Assembly (NCBI GenBank): GCA_946902985.2
Contig: OX336392.1
Location: forward strand, 23,008,982 to 23,072,981
DNA length: 64,000 nucleotides
Direction: 5' to 3'
DNA from: Meconema thalassinum
Lineage: Eukaryota; Arthropoda; Insecta; Orthoptera; Tettigoniidae
Shown: one piece after another, positions 1 through 10,284 of the stretch
Layout: each line of letters opens with the position of its first letter
Position numbering within the stretch: position 1 is the stretch's first letter
Notes under the pieces: generated by a model
Seen by the model: only the letters and a program-made list of their open reading frames with translations
What the model was told of the DNA's origin: nothing
Databases searched by the model: none
Program-made: the position numbers and the translations under genes

Positions 1-126
1 GCTCTTGGTTTACCCGCCTGGAACCCCACAGCTTGGTGTCCTAGGCGAAACACCACACATGACACAGCACAAACCTAGAGAAATTGCTGAGTTTTAATTC
101 ACTGGCCGTGAAAGCCAATATACTAC
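1..126 (-). mobile_element. MITE-like element 'M', fragment
   Basis: Reverse-complement copy of the repeat at 14991-15274 and 29249-29336. Read on the minus strand it starts TATATTGGCTTTCACGGCC, then has the segment TAGGTTTGTGCTGTGTC and a TTTCGCCTAGGACACCAAG block. The element runs off the window edge, so its other end is not visible. It has no coding capacity. Class is uncertain; the complete copy at 14991 has inverted ends, which suggests a non-autonomous DNA transposon. Confidence 0.6.
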
Positions 127-1303
127 TCCACTTGTTGGTGCATTTGCAATGAATTTTCGTTATTTTATCCACTTTTGCAGGACACAATGAACATTTCTTA
201 TGAGATGCCGGCATGATGACACGCGGTAGATTGTTGATTGTTCATTGGAAACTCAACCATATCCGGTCGAATAGATAATAGTTTGCCTTTTCTACCACTA
301 CGAGTGCTTGTGTGAGTGTTATGGTAAATTTAAATAGATCCAAATTCTTCATTGCTAATTGGTTCACAGAATCTTCAACAATGTATACATTTCCTGAGCC
401 CTGATAAGGAGAATCTGTCTTTGTGGCGTCCTAAACAGATCAGTCTTGGTCGCCAATTGAGCTAATGCAGCTGGAAACTAATGAAATTAATGATTATCAG
501 TAGATAATTCTCTGTGAAATAATTCCTCCTGTTTAAGACCTTCGTATGCCGTACAAAAGAAGAAACGACGACAGATTTCATTTTGGGAAAGAGTAAGTTC
601 CTTTTAATGTCTGTTGTTAAGTAGGAAATTAAATAAGATTAAAAAACGGGCTTTAAAGTTAGAAGCGTTAATAATAAGTCAATGCATATGATGTTTTTTC
701 GTAAAATATTTCTTATGTCACATTTGGTGAATACATGACAAAATTCAACCAAGAAATGTCCAACAATGAAGACTAGGACTGAAACAAAATCTTCCATTTT
801 AATACATGTAAGTTATCTTAATTTGCAAAGGATAATTTGGTTCTATTCAGCTTTGCCATAATACATGTAATTTCGCCACCTCTGTAGAGTTTCACTTAAA
901 CCTTTTTAACTAATTCCGGCGAGAAGATTTTTCAAATAATCAAAACCCACTTGAGGGAATTGAACCAAGAAACACATTAAAGAGAGAGTTATGTAAGCAA
1001 GTTCATTTGGCGAGGATTTGAATAAAAAGAAACGAGCTACTTTCGGCTGTTATTCTGGTAATGATTTCCAAAATTTTAGTTTTTTGTTGGAGCTCTTCAA
1101 GACTCTCAATTTGAAACCTTTCCGGGCCCTTTGACCCTTTTGCACGATTGAGGACATTGCTCGATTTATCGTTTTTTGCTAAGATGAAGGAAGACCCCAA
1201 CTTTGGTTGCTAAGAAATGTTTTCTACGTGAAGAAAAGAAGATTTCTCAGCCCTCAAAGGATGAGGGTGTCAGGGAAGATGAGACAAAGTTCAAGTAATG
1301 ATC
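127..1303. other. No recognised feature
   Basis: AT-rich unique-looking sequence. Short open frames (for example 1003-1200 minus) have no recognisable motif and no upstream context, so I do not call them. Confidence 0.5.
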
Positions 1304-1858
1304 ATGATGATGATGATAATTGTTGTTTTATGAAGTCTAACATCTAGGTGATCGTGAAGATGATAATGAAGTGGAACCTATAACTAAAACTAACTACTAA
1401 CTTATATACTATATACTAGGAGAAGAAATGGAAAACAAAAGGTGAATAAGGCAAATAAAGGACAGGAGGAAAAGAAATGCCCTCAACCCTCGAAGAATGC
1501 GGATTGAGGGACTGGGAAGGAAGGAGAGCCATGAAAGGCAGATAGGAAAGTGAAAGAGGAGAGGTTCCGCCCCAGTGGCAAAGGACAAAAGGGAGAAAAC
1601 CGGACCCAGCTCAGGAATCCCTTGGGGTCGCCAACTCCCGAACTCACCAGCCGTGAGCACCTGAGGGTGTAGTAATATCCAGGGTGCACCAGAAGTGGTG
1701 GGGCTACATACACCCTGCCTCCTTAAGGGCCTTGAGAGAAGGCAGGAGAAGAAAAAGAAGGCTGACCCCTCGCAGAAAGAGGGTGAGATGGCCGTTGAGG
1801 ACATGGACCATAGAGACCTAAGTCGAGTTGACTCGCACCTTAAGAACTAGACGGAGAA
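1304..1858 (-). repeat. Interspersed repeat family R1
   Basis: Matches 57773-58492 over several hundred bases. Shared blocks include ATTGTTGTTTTA near the left end, CCTCAACCCTCGAAGAATG-like sequence, GAGAGCCATGAAAGGCAGATA, GGGGTCGCCAACTCCC and GAAGGCTGACCCCTCG. The left end reads (ATG)n-ATAATTGTTGTTTTA on the plus strand, which on the minus strand is a 3' tail of the type ...TAAAACAACAATTATCATC. I therefore set the element on the minus strand as a probable retroposon with a simple-repeat tail. Open frames inside it (131 aa and 76 aa, minus) are not conserved as coding sequence between copies. Confidence 0.65.
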
Positions 1859-2211
1859 TCGATTACAAAAATTACTACACTCCTCGAATAAAGGTTGTAG
1901 ACAAAATTTTAATCACATAAAAGACATAACAAAAGGGACGTGAATAACGCATGAAATGGTAATGAGGGATGATGGGGCTGTAAATAAAAGTATACAAATT
2001 AACAATAGGTAAACATAAAAATAAAACACACACAATGAAAAGACTATCAAAAGGAAGAGCAGAGAGGCCTAACCCTAGTTAGATTGGAGATCCTAGCGAA
2101 ATTACCATTTGTGACTTCAATGGGAAAGCTAATTAAAATTAATAATAAATAATACGTTCGTCCCACCACAGGCTGATTACAGAAAGTAACCAGAAGAGAT
2201 ATTCTAAAAAG

Positions 2212-4042
2212 CATATGAGGAGCCTATTTCCAAAAGTCGACATGTGCATTTTTTTAGTTATTGAGAAAAACGAAAAAAAAAACGCTTAAACGGTAAAATT
2301 CAGGAAATGTTATGTTATTCTTGGTACAAACTCTAACATAAACATAACATAAACATAAAAAATAGGTTCAGAGGTAGATTCAGCAATTCGTTTAGTAGAT
2401 ATTTAGCATTAAAATTCGCAGATGTCGGATTTTGGAAGTACGTTAATGGAAAATCGTATTTTGGAACGAACTTCTAGCATATGACGAGTTTTGGAACAAA
2501 ACATGGATTTTGCTTAGCAAGCATTTTAAGCCACATAATGTTGTTATGCACTCCTAATTTAATAAAAACACAAAATTTCCAGTGAACACAAGTTTCTAGC
2601 ATATTAGATAAAAATAGTATGCAGTAATAAAATAATACACAAGGAGCAATAAGTCACATGGATTAGATTCTCATGGCGTCATCCTCCTCCTGGGGTTCAC
2701 AAACAAGATCGTCTTCCACGTCAACTGTCACGTTTTCTGGATCCATGACTATCTTATAATATTAAAGTTCTTAATTATTTTTCCACTCTACCCCATAGTG
2801 AAGTGTTAGTAGTTTGTTCACATCATTCATCTTCTCTTCTTTGACGGCTACTCCAAGAGGCAACTGAACTTTCTCGAAAGTTACCGTTTTTCCCTTTTTA
2901 GTTATCCCTTTAAAACCAGGTAAGTCACTCCTATAATTTTGCTCCCCAAGAAGATGAGTAGAGGATTTTACTTTCCTAAACACGAATCTCTTGCAGGATT
3001 GAATTCTGAAATGCCATGACCCTGTGCTTTAAAGGAAGATTGGACGCTATCTTTCCAGTCATACACCGGAAAATCAACACCTAGCGTGTTCACTGTGCCA
3101 AACTGCATGAAAATTTGAGTGTAGGTTTTACAATAGTGTCTCGCACTTTAATCTCCTTTTCAATTATCCCGAAGACTCGGTCTGGGGGTTTGAAGGAGTG
3201 TCCTACAATGGGAAATACCATCTCCACTTCTTGAACTTGTGCGGGGGAATAATTATACAGCCAATAGGAAACCATTCCAATCATGATACTATTTTTATTT
3301 TGATCCCCATAGCCGTCAGAAACCAAATTAACTTTTGTGATACCTGTATGATCAAGATGAATAAGTCTGTCATCAACACATGAAGCTATTTCGTTAGATC
3401 CTTTTGGACGAGAAGATTCCAGCCACTTGTATATAAAGGTGTTTCGTATAGTTTGATGCTCACGCGATGTTCCTACACAGATTGTAAAATTTTACATATA
3501 CAATTGTCTGGAGTAATACGTGGCTTGATCTGGTAATTTTGGAAGGGGTACATTTTTATTTTCACTGTACTTGCTACGAGTATCTCCTCCTCGTTTATCT
3601 ATAGGCAACAAATACTGCGTTGAAACAGTGCATTGTCACGTTAGAACGAACATGGCGGGAACACTTAGAAAGAAGTTAATTGGCGCGGACATTGCTAAGT
3701 ACTACAATCAAAAGTTCGCGGGAAACACTGTCTCGAAGTAAAGCAACAGGAATGTCGAGTATTGGAACACACTTTGGAAGTTGCATCAATTTTCTTATGC
3801 AAAATGTCGGATTTAGGAACGAAGTGCAGATGTCGGATTATGGAAATAACTTAACAAAGCAGATGTCGAGATTTGGAAATAAAGTCAAACTTTAATATTG
3901 ATTTTTAACCACAAATATCGTGTTTTGGAACATCTTCTACCATCCATTTGATGCGTTTCTCCAAGAGGAATATAAAATAAAATAAATCAACTTTTTGTAA
4001 AAAATGTCAGATGTCGACTTTTGGAAATAGGCTCCTCATATG
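2212..4042 (-). mobile_element. TIR DNA transposon with subterminal repeats and DUF7869-like gene remnant
   Basis: The ends are inverted copies: CATATGAGGAGCCTATTTCC at the left and its complement at 4023-4042, continuing inward through AAAAGTCGACAT. Inside both ends are many copies of a degenerate motif, roughly TGTCGRNTTTTGGAAC. They lie at about 2421, 2454 and 2482 on the left, and at about 3753, 3804, 3829, 3861, 3915 and 4012 on the right. Arrays of this kind near the termini are typical transposase-binding regions of cut-and-paste elements. The centre carries a broken gene on the minus strand (separate entry). The superfamily is not determined, and no clear target duplication is seen beyond the palindromic CATATG at each tip. 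Confidence 0.7.
2771..3500 (-). pseudogene. Broken transposon-encoded protein, DUF7869-like
   Basis: Minus-strand reading of about 3480-3090 gives a coding-like stretch with RPKGSNEIASC, VSDGYGDQNKNSIMIGM and FPIVGHSFKPPDRVFG. This matches my recollection of the SD.CGGQN...GHSF.P.D..FG signature of the DUF7869 domain, found in many insect transposon-derived proteins; that identification is not from a search. A stop at about 3090 and a frame change separate it from a C-terminal piece at 2771-2983 (LPGFKGITKKGK...). The N-terminus is missing and the window holds no intact copy. The function is not established: DUF7869 proteins are often associated with mobile elements, and the fold resembles a nuclease-like transposase core only by inference. 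It lies inside the TIR element at 2212-4042, so it is best read as that element's decayed transposase gene. Confidence 0.6.
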
Positions 4043-5584
4043 AAGTCGTACCAACCGAGAACAAAACCCCTTAAATGAACTAAAATATGTCTCACAAACA
4101 AGTACTACAGTAAACAGATAACTATCGGTCAAAATATCATCCACTTACTACAGAATAACACGACGACGACCATAAATAAAAGAAAGAAAAACATATACAA
4201 CCCTTAAGAGAAACAATTTACAACCCCTCAAAACAAAACAGCAACTGACTTCATAAACTCTCTGAATAAATCTTTTTCTCGGACAAAAGTATGAGATTCA
4301 ATCATCTTGCCGAAAGTAAAATGAGCATCAATGACAGTGCCCGGGTACTTGCCACAAACACACATGTAACAAACCTCAAGAATAATCGATACACCTCATT
4401 TAATAAACGTAAAGAGTACGCACGTTGTTTCCCGACTGAAAGCAACAAACACAAACCAAAAATTACCCTCAACTTTCGGTCAAGCTCCTACTTAAACAAG
4501 ACGTTGACCCACCCTTAAACACATGTCTAGAAACGTGATTATACCATGAAAAGCCTTTCGACACAAACCAATGAATATGTAAGCCCAGTCCTTAAGGAAA
4601 ATAAGAAAACCTAGTCGGTTATCCTTAAGGTTGCACAAATGACTGACATCTCAAAAGAAACACAATAACCCTTAATACATAAACAAATATAAAATATCAT
4701 ACAAGGACAGAAAGTCATCTGAGCACAAACACACACCCTCCACGTCGAGGCCCAAAATACGCGAACTAACTTAATATTACTAACCCCTCAAAAACCTTGT
4801 AACATCCCATACTATTACAAGGAGTGGACGTTAGTAAGAAATACCTCCCAGACTACAATCACGTTTCATGACGAACAATGAGAAAAATACGGACAGAAAA
4901 ATAACACCAAACAAATAAATCAACAACAACAACGGCAATAAACCTAAAATAAATAAATAAAAACCCCGACAACAACGCGTTTCCTCCCCACGCTATGTAT
5001 ACAAAGGGGGAGGACAATAGACAAGCAAGTATAACCAAAAACAATTACAATCTCAAATCTAACTTAAATACCGCAGGAATTAGGGTCATACTATCACCAA
5101 AGGATGGGAGGACATGACACTATTTGCTTAACTGCATATTACACTTCACTCTTTGATAATAGGCTTCAAGATAAAATATGACACTCAGCTTTGAATACGA
5201 CGTTCTGGATGTTCTCGATGATATAACATTTTAATAACAATTCCATTTTCCTGTCCTTTTAAGTTGTGGTATCAATAGCCATAATCCCGTCATGTCTCCT
5301 CGATAGTTTCCAAATCTCGTAGATATATTCATAATTAGACAACAGCATCTTTAAGCAGACCAAACGGTAGTAGAAGTTATGTCTTCGCCCCTCACTTCTT
5401 CTCTTTGCCAACACGATTCTCTCGACATAACAATAACTGCAGTCGAGTTCCATAGAGCCAGAGCACAAACTCCACAGCAGACGCGTTTTATTTACTCCAG
5501 AACAGGTTGCGCTTCAAATATAAAGCTACAGATGGCAGACTATACAACAACTCGTATCTCATCGGTCCGTTAATAACGTAGCAA
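4043..5584. other. No recognised feature
   Basis: AT-rich, with G clearly scarce on the plus strand between about 4045 and 5050. No domain, tRNA or repeat match was seen. Short open frames at 4291-4518 and 4859-5044 look random. Confidence 0.5.
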
Positions 5585-6000
5585 TGGATCAGAGGGCATC
5601 AGAAAAGATTAGACAAGGGCCAATTAAGGCGGAAAAGGAAGCGACTCCCTAGGCCTCGGATGCCCTAATACCGTCGGGGTCGAAAGAGAACAAGAGATGA
5701 CCAAGTGAGGTCGACAGGAATGAAGACGGAGAGGAGCCTGGCACAAGTAAGTGGAAGCAATGCCGGACTCAGCTGGGGCCCCGTGGTCGCCAACCCACGT
5801 CCCACAAGATGTGAGACACTGGGGGGAAAGTTCAAATTAGGCGGGAAAATGAAATTCACCCTACTGTAGGCTTGAAATACCCTAATTTCAAGAGAACAAG
5901 ATATGGTCACGGGAGGTCACAAGAAAACAAAAGGTGTGGAGCCCGGCGCAACTAAGCGGAAACAATGCCAGACTCACGTTCCACTAGTTGTGAGCCTCTA
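5585..6000 (-). repeat. Partial copies of repeat family R1
   Basis: The block GACAAGGGCCAATTAAG, a CCCTA-rich segment, a GGTCGCCAAC segment and GGAGAGGAGCC.GGCACAA also occur in order at 58290-58470. A second shorter partial copy follows at about 5890-6000 (GGAGCCCGGCGCAAC, AATGCCAGACTCA). Both are diverged. Confidence 0.5.
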
Positions 6001-6005
6001 GATAT

Positions 6006-6420
6006 TAGCCTATTTGCATTGTATGACAAATTAGGGTAATGAGATCACCTTTTGTCCGTGTGTGTGTCTCCCTCTAAACGGCTGGAGCGATTACAATGGA
6101 ACTCGGGAAGGGACCGGACCCTTCAAATTTTATTGCGTTTCACCAATCCAACATGGTGGCTGTGCGAAATATTTAACCAGCAATCAGTATCCTAAACTAT
6201 TACAGATATCACCTGAAATTTTGAACGCTGATAAAGGTCACTACTAAAAGTTCTCCAATGAGACTTTCAAAAACCTGGTAACTACAAAACCTAGATGGCG
6301 ACCAAGCGAATTTGAGACTTTTAAATATACTTTTTTCGTGATTTGACCATCTAAACTCAATGAAACTTGGTACAGCAAATGTTTATACACATTGTAATGC
6401 ACTGGTATCTTATTTATATG
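6006..6420 (+). mobile_element. Helentron-like element HL-A, truncated
   Basis: Starts TTAGCCTATTTG, then GAGATCACCTTTTGTCCGTG, CTAAACGGCTGGAGCGATT and CAACATGGTGGCTGTGCGAAA. These occur in the same order in the copy at 40875-41623 and inverted in 19063-20583 and 34385-35887. The distal half is missing: homology stops where the satellite-like sequence begins. Non-coding. Confidence 0.7.
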
Positions 6421-6442
6421 ACGACTCACATAGTAGAATACA

Positions 6443-6695
6443 GCGAGGATGGTATACAGTCCTCAAGACTTAAGCGGTTTACGTTTTGCCTATTTAGCGC
6501 CAGTGAGCAGCACTCGTAGAGTAGCATGATGGTTCAACGGTATGCAGCCCTCAAGACACAAGCGCGTTACGTGTTGCCTATTGAGTGCCAGTGGGCAGGA
6601 CTTGTGGTGTAGGCTAGTAAGAAGGGACAACGATATGCAACCCTCAAGACACAAACGCGTTACGTGTTGCCTATTGAGCGCCAGTGAGCAGGACT
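6443..6695 (+). repeat. 88-bp satellite, left flank of the LINE (about 3 diverged monomers)
   Basis: About three monomers of the satellite seen at 11911-13640 (GGTATGCAGCCCTCAAGACA, CGTTACGTGTTGCCTATTGA, GCGCCAGTGAGCAG). The first monomer is the most diverged. The array stops at GGACT (6691-6695), exactly where the LINE poly-A tail (T-run on plus) begins. Confidence 0.9.
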
Positions 6696-6764
6696 TTTTT
6701 TTTTTTTTTTTTTAGGTGGTTTTATTTACATAGTAATAACTTTACACACATAGAAAGGAATTGT

Positions 6765-6905
6765 CAGTGCACAATTTGAATAGTTAATACAGAAAATAAA
6801 AGTCACTGCACCATTGTTTATAAAGCAACACAGAAGCAAAATGTCACTGCACCTTTGTAAAGGTCAACACAGAAAGTAATCGTCACTGCACCATTTTAAA
6901 GTCAC
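6765..6905 (-). repeat. Tandem motif in the LINE 3' UTR
   Basis: Three diverged copies of about 40-45 bp, each with a CAGAA-A block followed by GTCACTGCACC and a TAAAG.CA block. They lie between the ORF2 stop and the poly-A tail. 3' UTR repeats of this kind occur in several LINE clades and may take part in template recognition; that role is inference. Confidence 0.65.
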
Positions 6906-6963
6906 AAGCACTTATACGCATTAAACACTCCAGGCTGACGATAAGAACTCGTGGCTGTCCAAT

Positions 6964-9900
6964 TCAAAACATATATAACAGCCGTCCAAACGCTGCAGTC
7001 AGTGTTCCATGTTGGGCGGATTTCCATCTCTCCCTGCGGAGGTGGTCCAAGAACCCCACCAGTGTGTGGTCCCGAGACCTGTGGCGGGAGAGGTTGTAAT
7101 GAATCGCTCCCGCCGTGAACCAGAGGATGGCGTTACGCTTTTCCCCAGTGGAATGTGTTACTGCAAAACGTTGCACCTTCATGCCATCGGACACGTCCAG
7201 CGGCCGTCCGCAGATTCCAGATATTGCCTGGAGGGTGCAAGTCCAGACGACTGTCGCATTCCCGCACGTAGTGACTCGATGGTCTAATGTGTCAGTGCGA
7301 CCACAGGCGTCACACTGGTCGACATCACTCTGCCCATGCCGAGACAGTTTTTCTCTGGTCGGCACAATTTCATTGAGGTACTCATACAATGTCGATCGCC
7401 ATTCCAGTGGAATCCAGGGATTCCACAGGTTCTCCCAAATTGTCGACCAGGCTCGCGTAGGATATTTCATCTGTATATAGGGAGTGAAGAGTCTTTCGGC
7501 GAGCAGAAACCTATAAAGCACCTTGGTAGGGAGGGTGGTGAAGGGTGTGGAGACACTGGATTTCAGACGGTTAAGAATTGCTAGTTCCTTCTTGAAAACA
7601 TTGGCTGGGATGAGCATCTGGGGATTCGCACCTGGGACAAGTGACTGGATGCAGACAGTGTCAAAGGGGTCCCCCATATGGTGTTGCGCTCGAAAAAGCT
7701 GTGCGGCCAGCAAGGCGGCACATTTGTGTTCAACTGCCACAAGTTGCAGTCCGCCTCTTCGGAGTGGCAGGTTCATTTGATCTCGACGAATCCGATAGCG
7801 GTATCCAGACCAGAGGAAATACCCGATGGCCATTTCCATTCGTTGGCAGAGAACGTGCGGAGCTGGGATTGCTTGTGCCAGAAACCATACTTTGGACAGG
7901 GCAAAGGTATTAATAAACCACACTTTCTGTATCAGGTTCAATCTTCTCGTCAGTTCTTCCTTTAATTGAAATCTCAGCGTATTTAGCCTCCGGTTCCAGT
8001 TATAGCTGACAGTTTCTGCAAAATCGGGGAAGAAAGTTATCCCCAATATTGTACACCTGTCAACTATTGGAATGGCTAGGTCGTGCGGCGTCCTGATTAT
8101 TGTAGGCAAGCAGATGGGCATGAGCGATGACTTCGCAGCATTGATGCGTGCACCTGATGCTAGGGCGTAGGTGTCCATGATGCTATTCGTAGACGTAAGT
8201 TCTGACTCATCAGTGATAAAGACGGTCACGTCATCGGCATATGCCCGCAGGGTGATATGGGCACCATGCAGATCGATACCTTGGAGTTTCTCGTCCAGAC
8301 TGCGGATCAGGGGTTCAATAGCCAAAACAAAGAGCACCATCGACAATGGGCAGCCCTGCCTGATGGATTTATGGACGGGAATTGGACGGGATAAAAATCC
8401 ATTTATCAACACTCTGGATGAAGCGGATGCGTAGAGTCGTTGGAGGCAGTGTATGACGCCCAGAGGAATGTGAAAGTGACGCAAAGTTTGCCAAAGATAT
8501 GCGTGGGCGACCCTATCAAAGGCTTTGTTCAGGTCAATATTCAGCAAGGCCGCCGCGTGATTTCCATTACCTGAAGCATAAAGAATGAGGTCTCGGATAG
8601 CAAGAATGCTATGCAGAATGGACTTCTGGGGTATCGTGCAGGTTTGACCAGGGCCTATCAGGCTGTGCAGCACACTTTTGAGCCGAAGTGCTAGGACTTT
8701 GGCCAGCAACTTGTAATCCGTGTTGAGAATAGTTATTGGTCTGTAGTCAGCAATACCACGCACACCATTAATCTTGGGAATCAAAAGGATAACGCCTTCC
8801 GTAAAGCCGTGGGGTACTTCATGTGTGAATAGGTAGTTGAGGACTTGGGGGACCTCATCCCCAACAAGGTGCCAGAAGTGTTTGTACCATTCATACGGCA
8901 GAGCATCTATTCCCGGCGTCTTGTTATTAGCTGTGTTTCGGAGAGCATAGTCGATCTCTGCCTTCATGATTGGGGCGCCAAGTTGACGCATGCAGTCGTT
9001 GTCCAGGTGCCGGTCCGTAGACGTCAAGAGTTGGTTACCTGCCGATTCCGAGACTGGTTCCTCAGCCAGCATCTCCCGAAAATAGCGCTCACCTTCTGCA
9101 AGTAGTTCCTCACGGGTCGTTAATATGCCCCCATCCGGTCCCGTCCACTGACTAATACACTGACGCCCTTGCGAGCGGCGGAGACGGCCAAGCTGATAAA
9201 CAGACATCTTTTCCCTGTCAATCAAGGAATATTTCTTGACATGCTGCTGTAGGGTGGCTAAATTGCTTTCTCGGACATGGCAGATGGTTGTCTTAATCGT
9301 GCGTAGTGCCACCGACACCTTTTCCCCTAGTTGTTCTCGATGGTGGAGGTCCTGTAACACGGTGTCATAGAAGTCCAGTTTCCGATAGAAACGTTGATTA
9401 CGTTCAAAGGTTATGGCTTTGGCGACTGCCCGAATGGCCGGCTTCACCTTTTCTAACCACCAGTCAGCCACATTGTTGTAACGGTGTTTCAGCCGTTGAC
9501 ACTGCCGATACCCAGCCTCAAAACGCTGTGAATCCTCTTCCCTTTCAAAGCAGTTGGTATTCATTTTCCACGTGCCTCGCCCTTGTATTGTGTGTGCAGG
9601 GACGGCACTTCGCGCCGTAAATAAAAAGCCATTGTGATCACTAAAGGCGACAGGGATTATCCGACAGCCGCGTACACGTGAGGCAAGCGTACTGGACATA
9701 TACGCCCGATCAATCCTGGATTTAGAGGCGCCACGGCAAAATGTATATTGGATCTGGTTGCCATGTATGTGTGGCCATATATCTATTAGTTGCATGCTCT
9801 GGGTGAGTTCCTGTAACCCAGGACAGAAATTGAAGGAACCCGTCTGATCCTGGGGGCGTAAGGTGCAGTTGAAATCCCCCATCAATAGAATGGGGAGATT

Positions 9901-10284
9901 CGTTACCAGGTGGGGTAAGATGTCTTGCCTAAATAAAACGTTTCTCTCAGATTTATAATTGGAGCCAGATGGACTGTAAACATTTATGATCCTGACACCA
10001 TGTACCGTAGCAGATGTTATACGCCCGGAAGGATCCATCACCACATCCGTTACTAGGGTGCCTTTACGGTAGATAATGGCCGTACCCCTAGCAGTGGTGC
10101 CCATGTTAACTATATAGTCATGTTCATAGAGGAAGCCAATATTGCATTCACTGACTTCTTGCAGAAAAAGAATGTCAACATCATATTCACGCAGAAAACG
10201 GCTTAACAGCGCCTGAGTGGCCGGATTCCTCAAGCCAGGAACATTTACTGCGGCATAGGTCTTCAAATGTGAATTATGGTCCAT
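6964..10284 (-). CDS. LINE ORF2: endonuclease - reverse transcriptase - CCHC protein
   Basis: Open for 1106 codons with no stop or frameshift. Residues 1-225 form an apurinic-like endonuclease of the EEP family: LQE around residue 43, VYSPSG, GDFN at 136-139, SRIDRAY at 189-195 and FSDHNGF at 214-220 supply the metal and phosphate ligands expected of an active enzyme. The reverse transcriptase spans about 490-760, with LLIPK near 500, LNIDLNKAFDRV, RQGCPLS and the catalytic YADD at 682-685. A C-terminal CX2CX7HX4C zinc knuckle lies at 991-1007. The known role is target-primed reverse transcription: the endonuclease nicks the target and the RT copies element RNA there. The start ATG overlaps the end of ORF1 by 11 nt, so translation probably depends on re-initiation after ORF1. 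RT style (TDYKLLAKVLALRLK, ASGARINAAKSSL) suggests the L1/Tx1 group; R1 or I-like clades are alternatives. Tx1-clade elements are known for sequence-specific insertion, which fits the satellite location. Confidence 0.93.
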   Translation of the reverse strand: MDHNSHLKTYAAVNVPGLRNPATQALLSRFLREYDVDILFLQEVSECNIGFLYEHDYIVNMGTTARGTAIIYRKGTLVTDVVMDPSGRITSATVHGVRIINVYSPSGSNYKSERNVLFRQDILPHLVTNLPILLMGDFNCTLRPQDQTGSFNFCPGLQELTQSMQLIDIWPHIHGNQIQYTFCRGASKSRIDRAYMSSTLASRVRGCRIIPVAFSDHNGFLFTARSAVPAHTIQGRGTWKMNTNCFEREEDSQRFEAGYRQCQRLKHRYNNVADWWLEKVKPAIRAVAKAITFERNQRFYRKLDFYDTVLQDLHHREQLGEKVSVALRTIKTTICHVRESNLATLQQHVKKYSLIDREKMSVYQLGRLRRSQGRQCISQWTGPDGGILTTREELLAEGERYFREMLAEEPVSESAGNQLLTSTDRHLDNDCMRQLGAPIMKAEIDYALRNTANNKTPGIDALPYEWYKHFWHLVGDEVPQVLNYLFTHEVPHGFTEGVILLIPKINGVRGIADYRPITILNTDYKLLAKVLALRLKSVLHSLIGPGQTCTIPQKSILHSILAIRDLILYASGNGNHAAALLNIDLNKAFDRVAHAYLWQTLRHFHIPLGVIHCLQRLYASASSRVLINGFLSRPIPVHKSIRQGCPLSMVLFVLAIEPLIRSLDEKLQGIDLHGAHITLRAYADDVTVFITDESELTSTNSIMDTYALASGARINAAKSSLMPICLPTIIRTPHDLAIPIVDRCTILGITFFPDFAETVSYNWNRRLNTLRFQLKEELTRRLNLIQKVWFINTFALSKVWFLAQAIPAPHVLCQRMEMAIGYFLWSGYRYRIRRDQMNLPLRRGGLQLVAVEHKCAALLAAQLFRAQHHMGDPFDTVCIQSLVPGANPQMLIPANVFKKELAILNRLKSSVSTPFTTLPTKVLYRFLLAERLFTPYIQMKYPTRAWSTIWENLWNPWIPLEWRSTLYEYLNEIVPTREKLSRHGQSDVDQCDACGRTDTLDHRVTTCGNATVVWTCTLQAISGICGRPLDVSDGMKVQRFAVTHSTGEKRNAILWFTAGAIHYNLSRHRSRDHTLVGFLDHLRRERWKSAQHGTLTAAFGRLLYMF

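Noticed and set aside
1409..1804. 131-codon minus frame, and similar frames at 57967-58329
   Set aside because: Both lie in repeat R1 copies, and the frames are not preserved in the same register.
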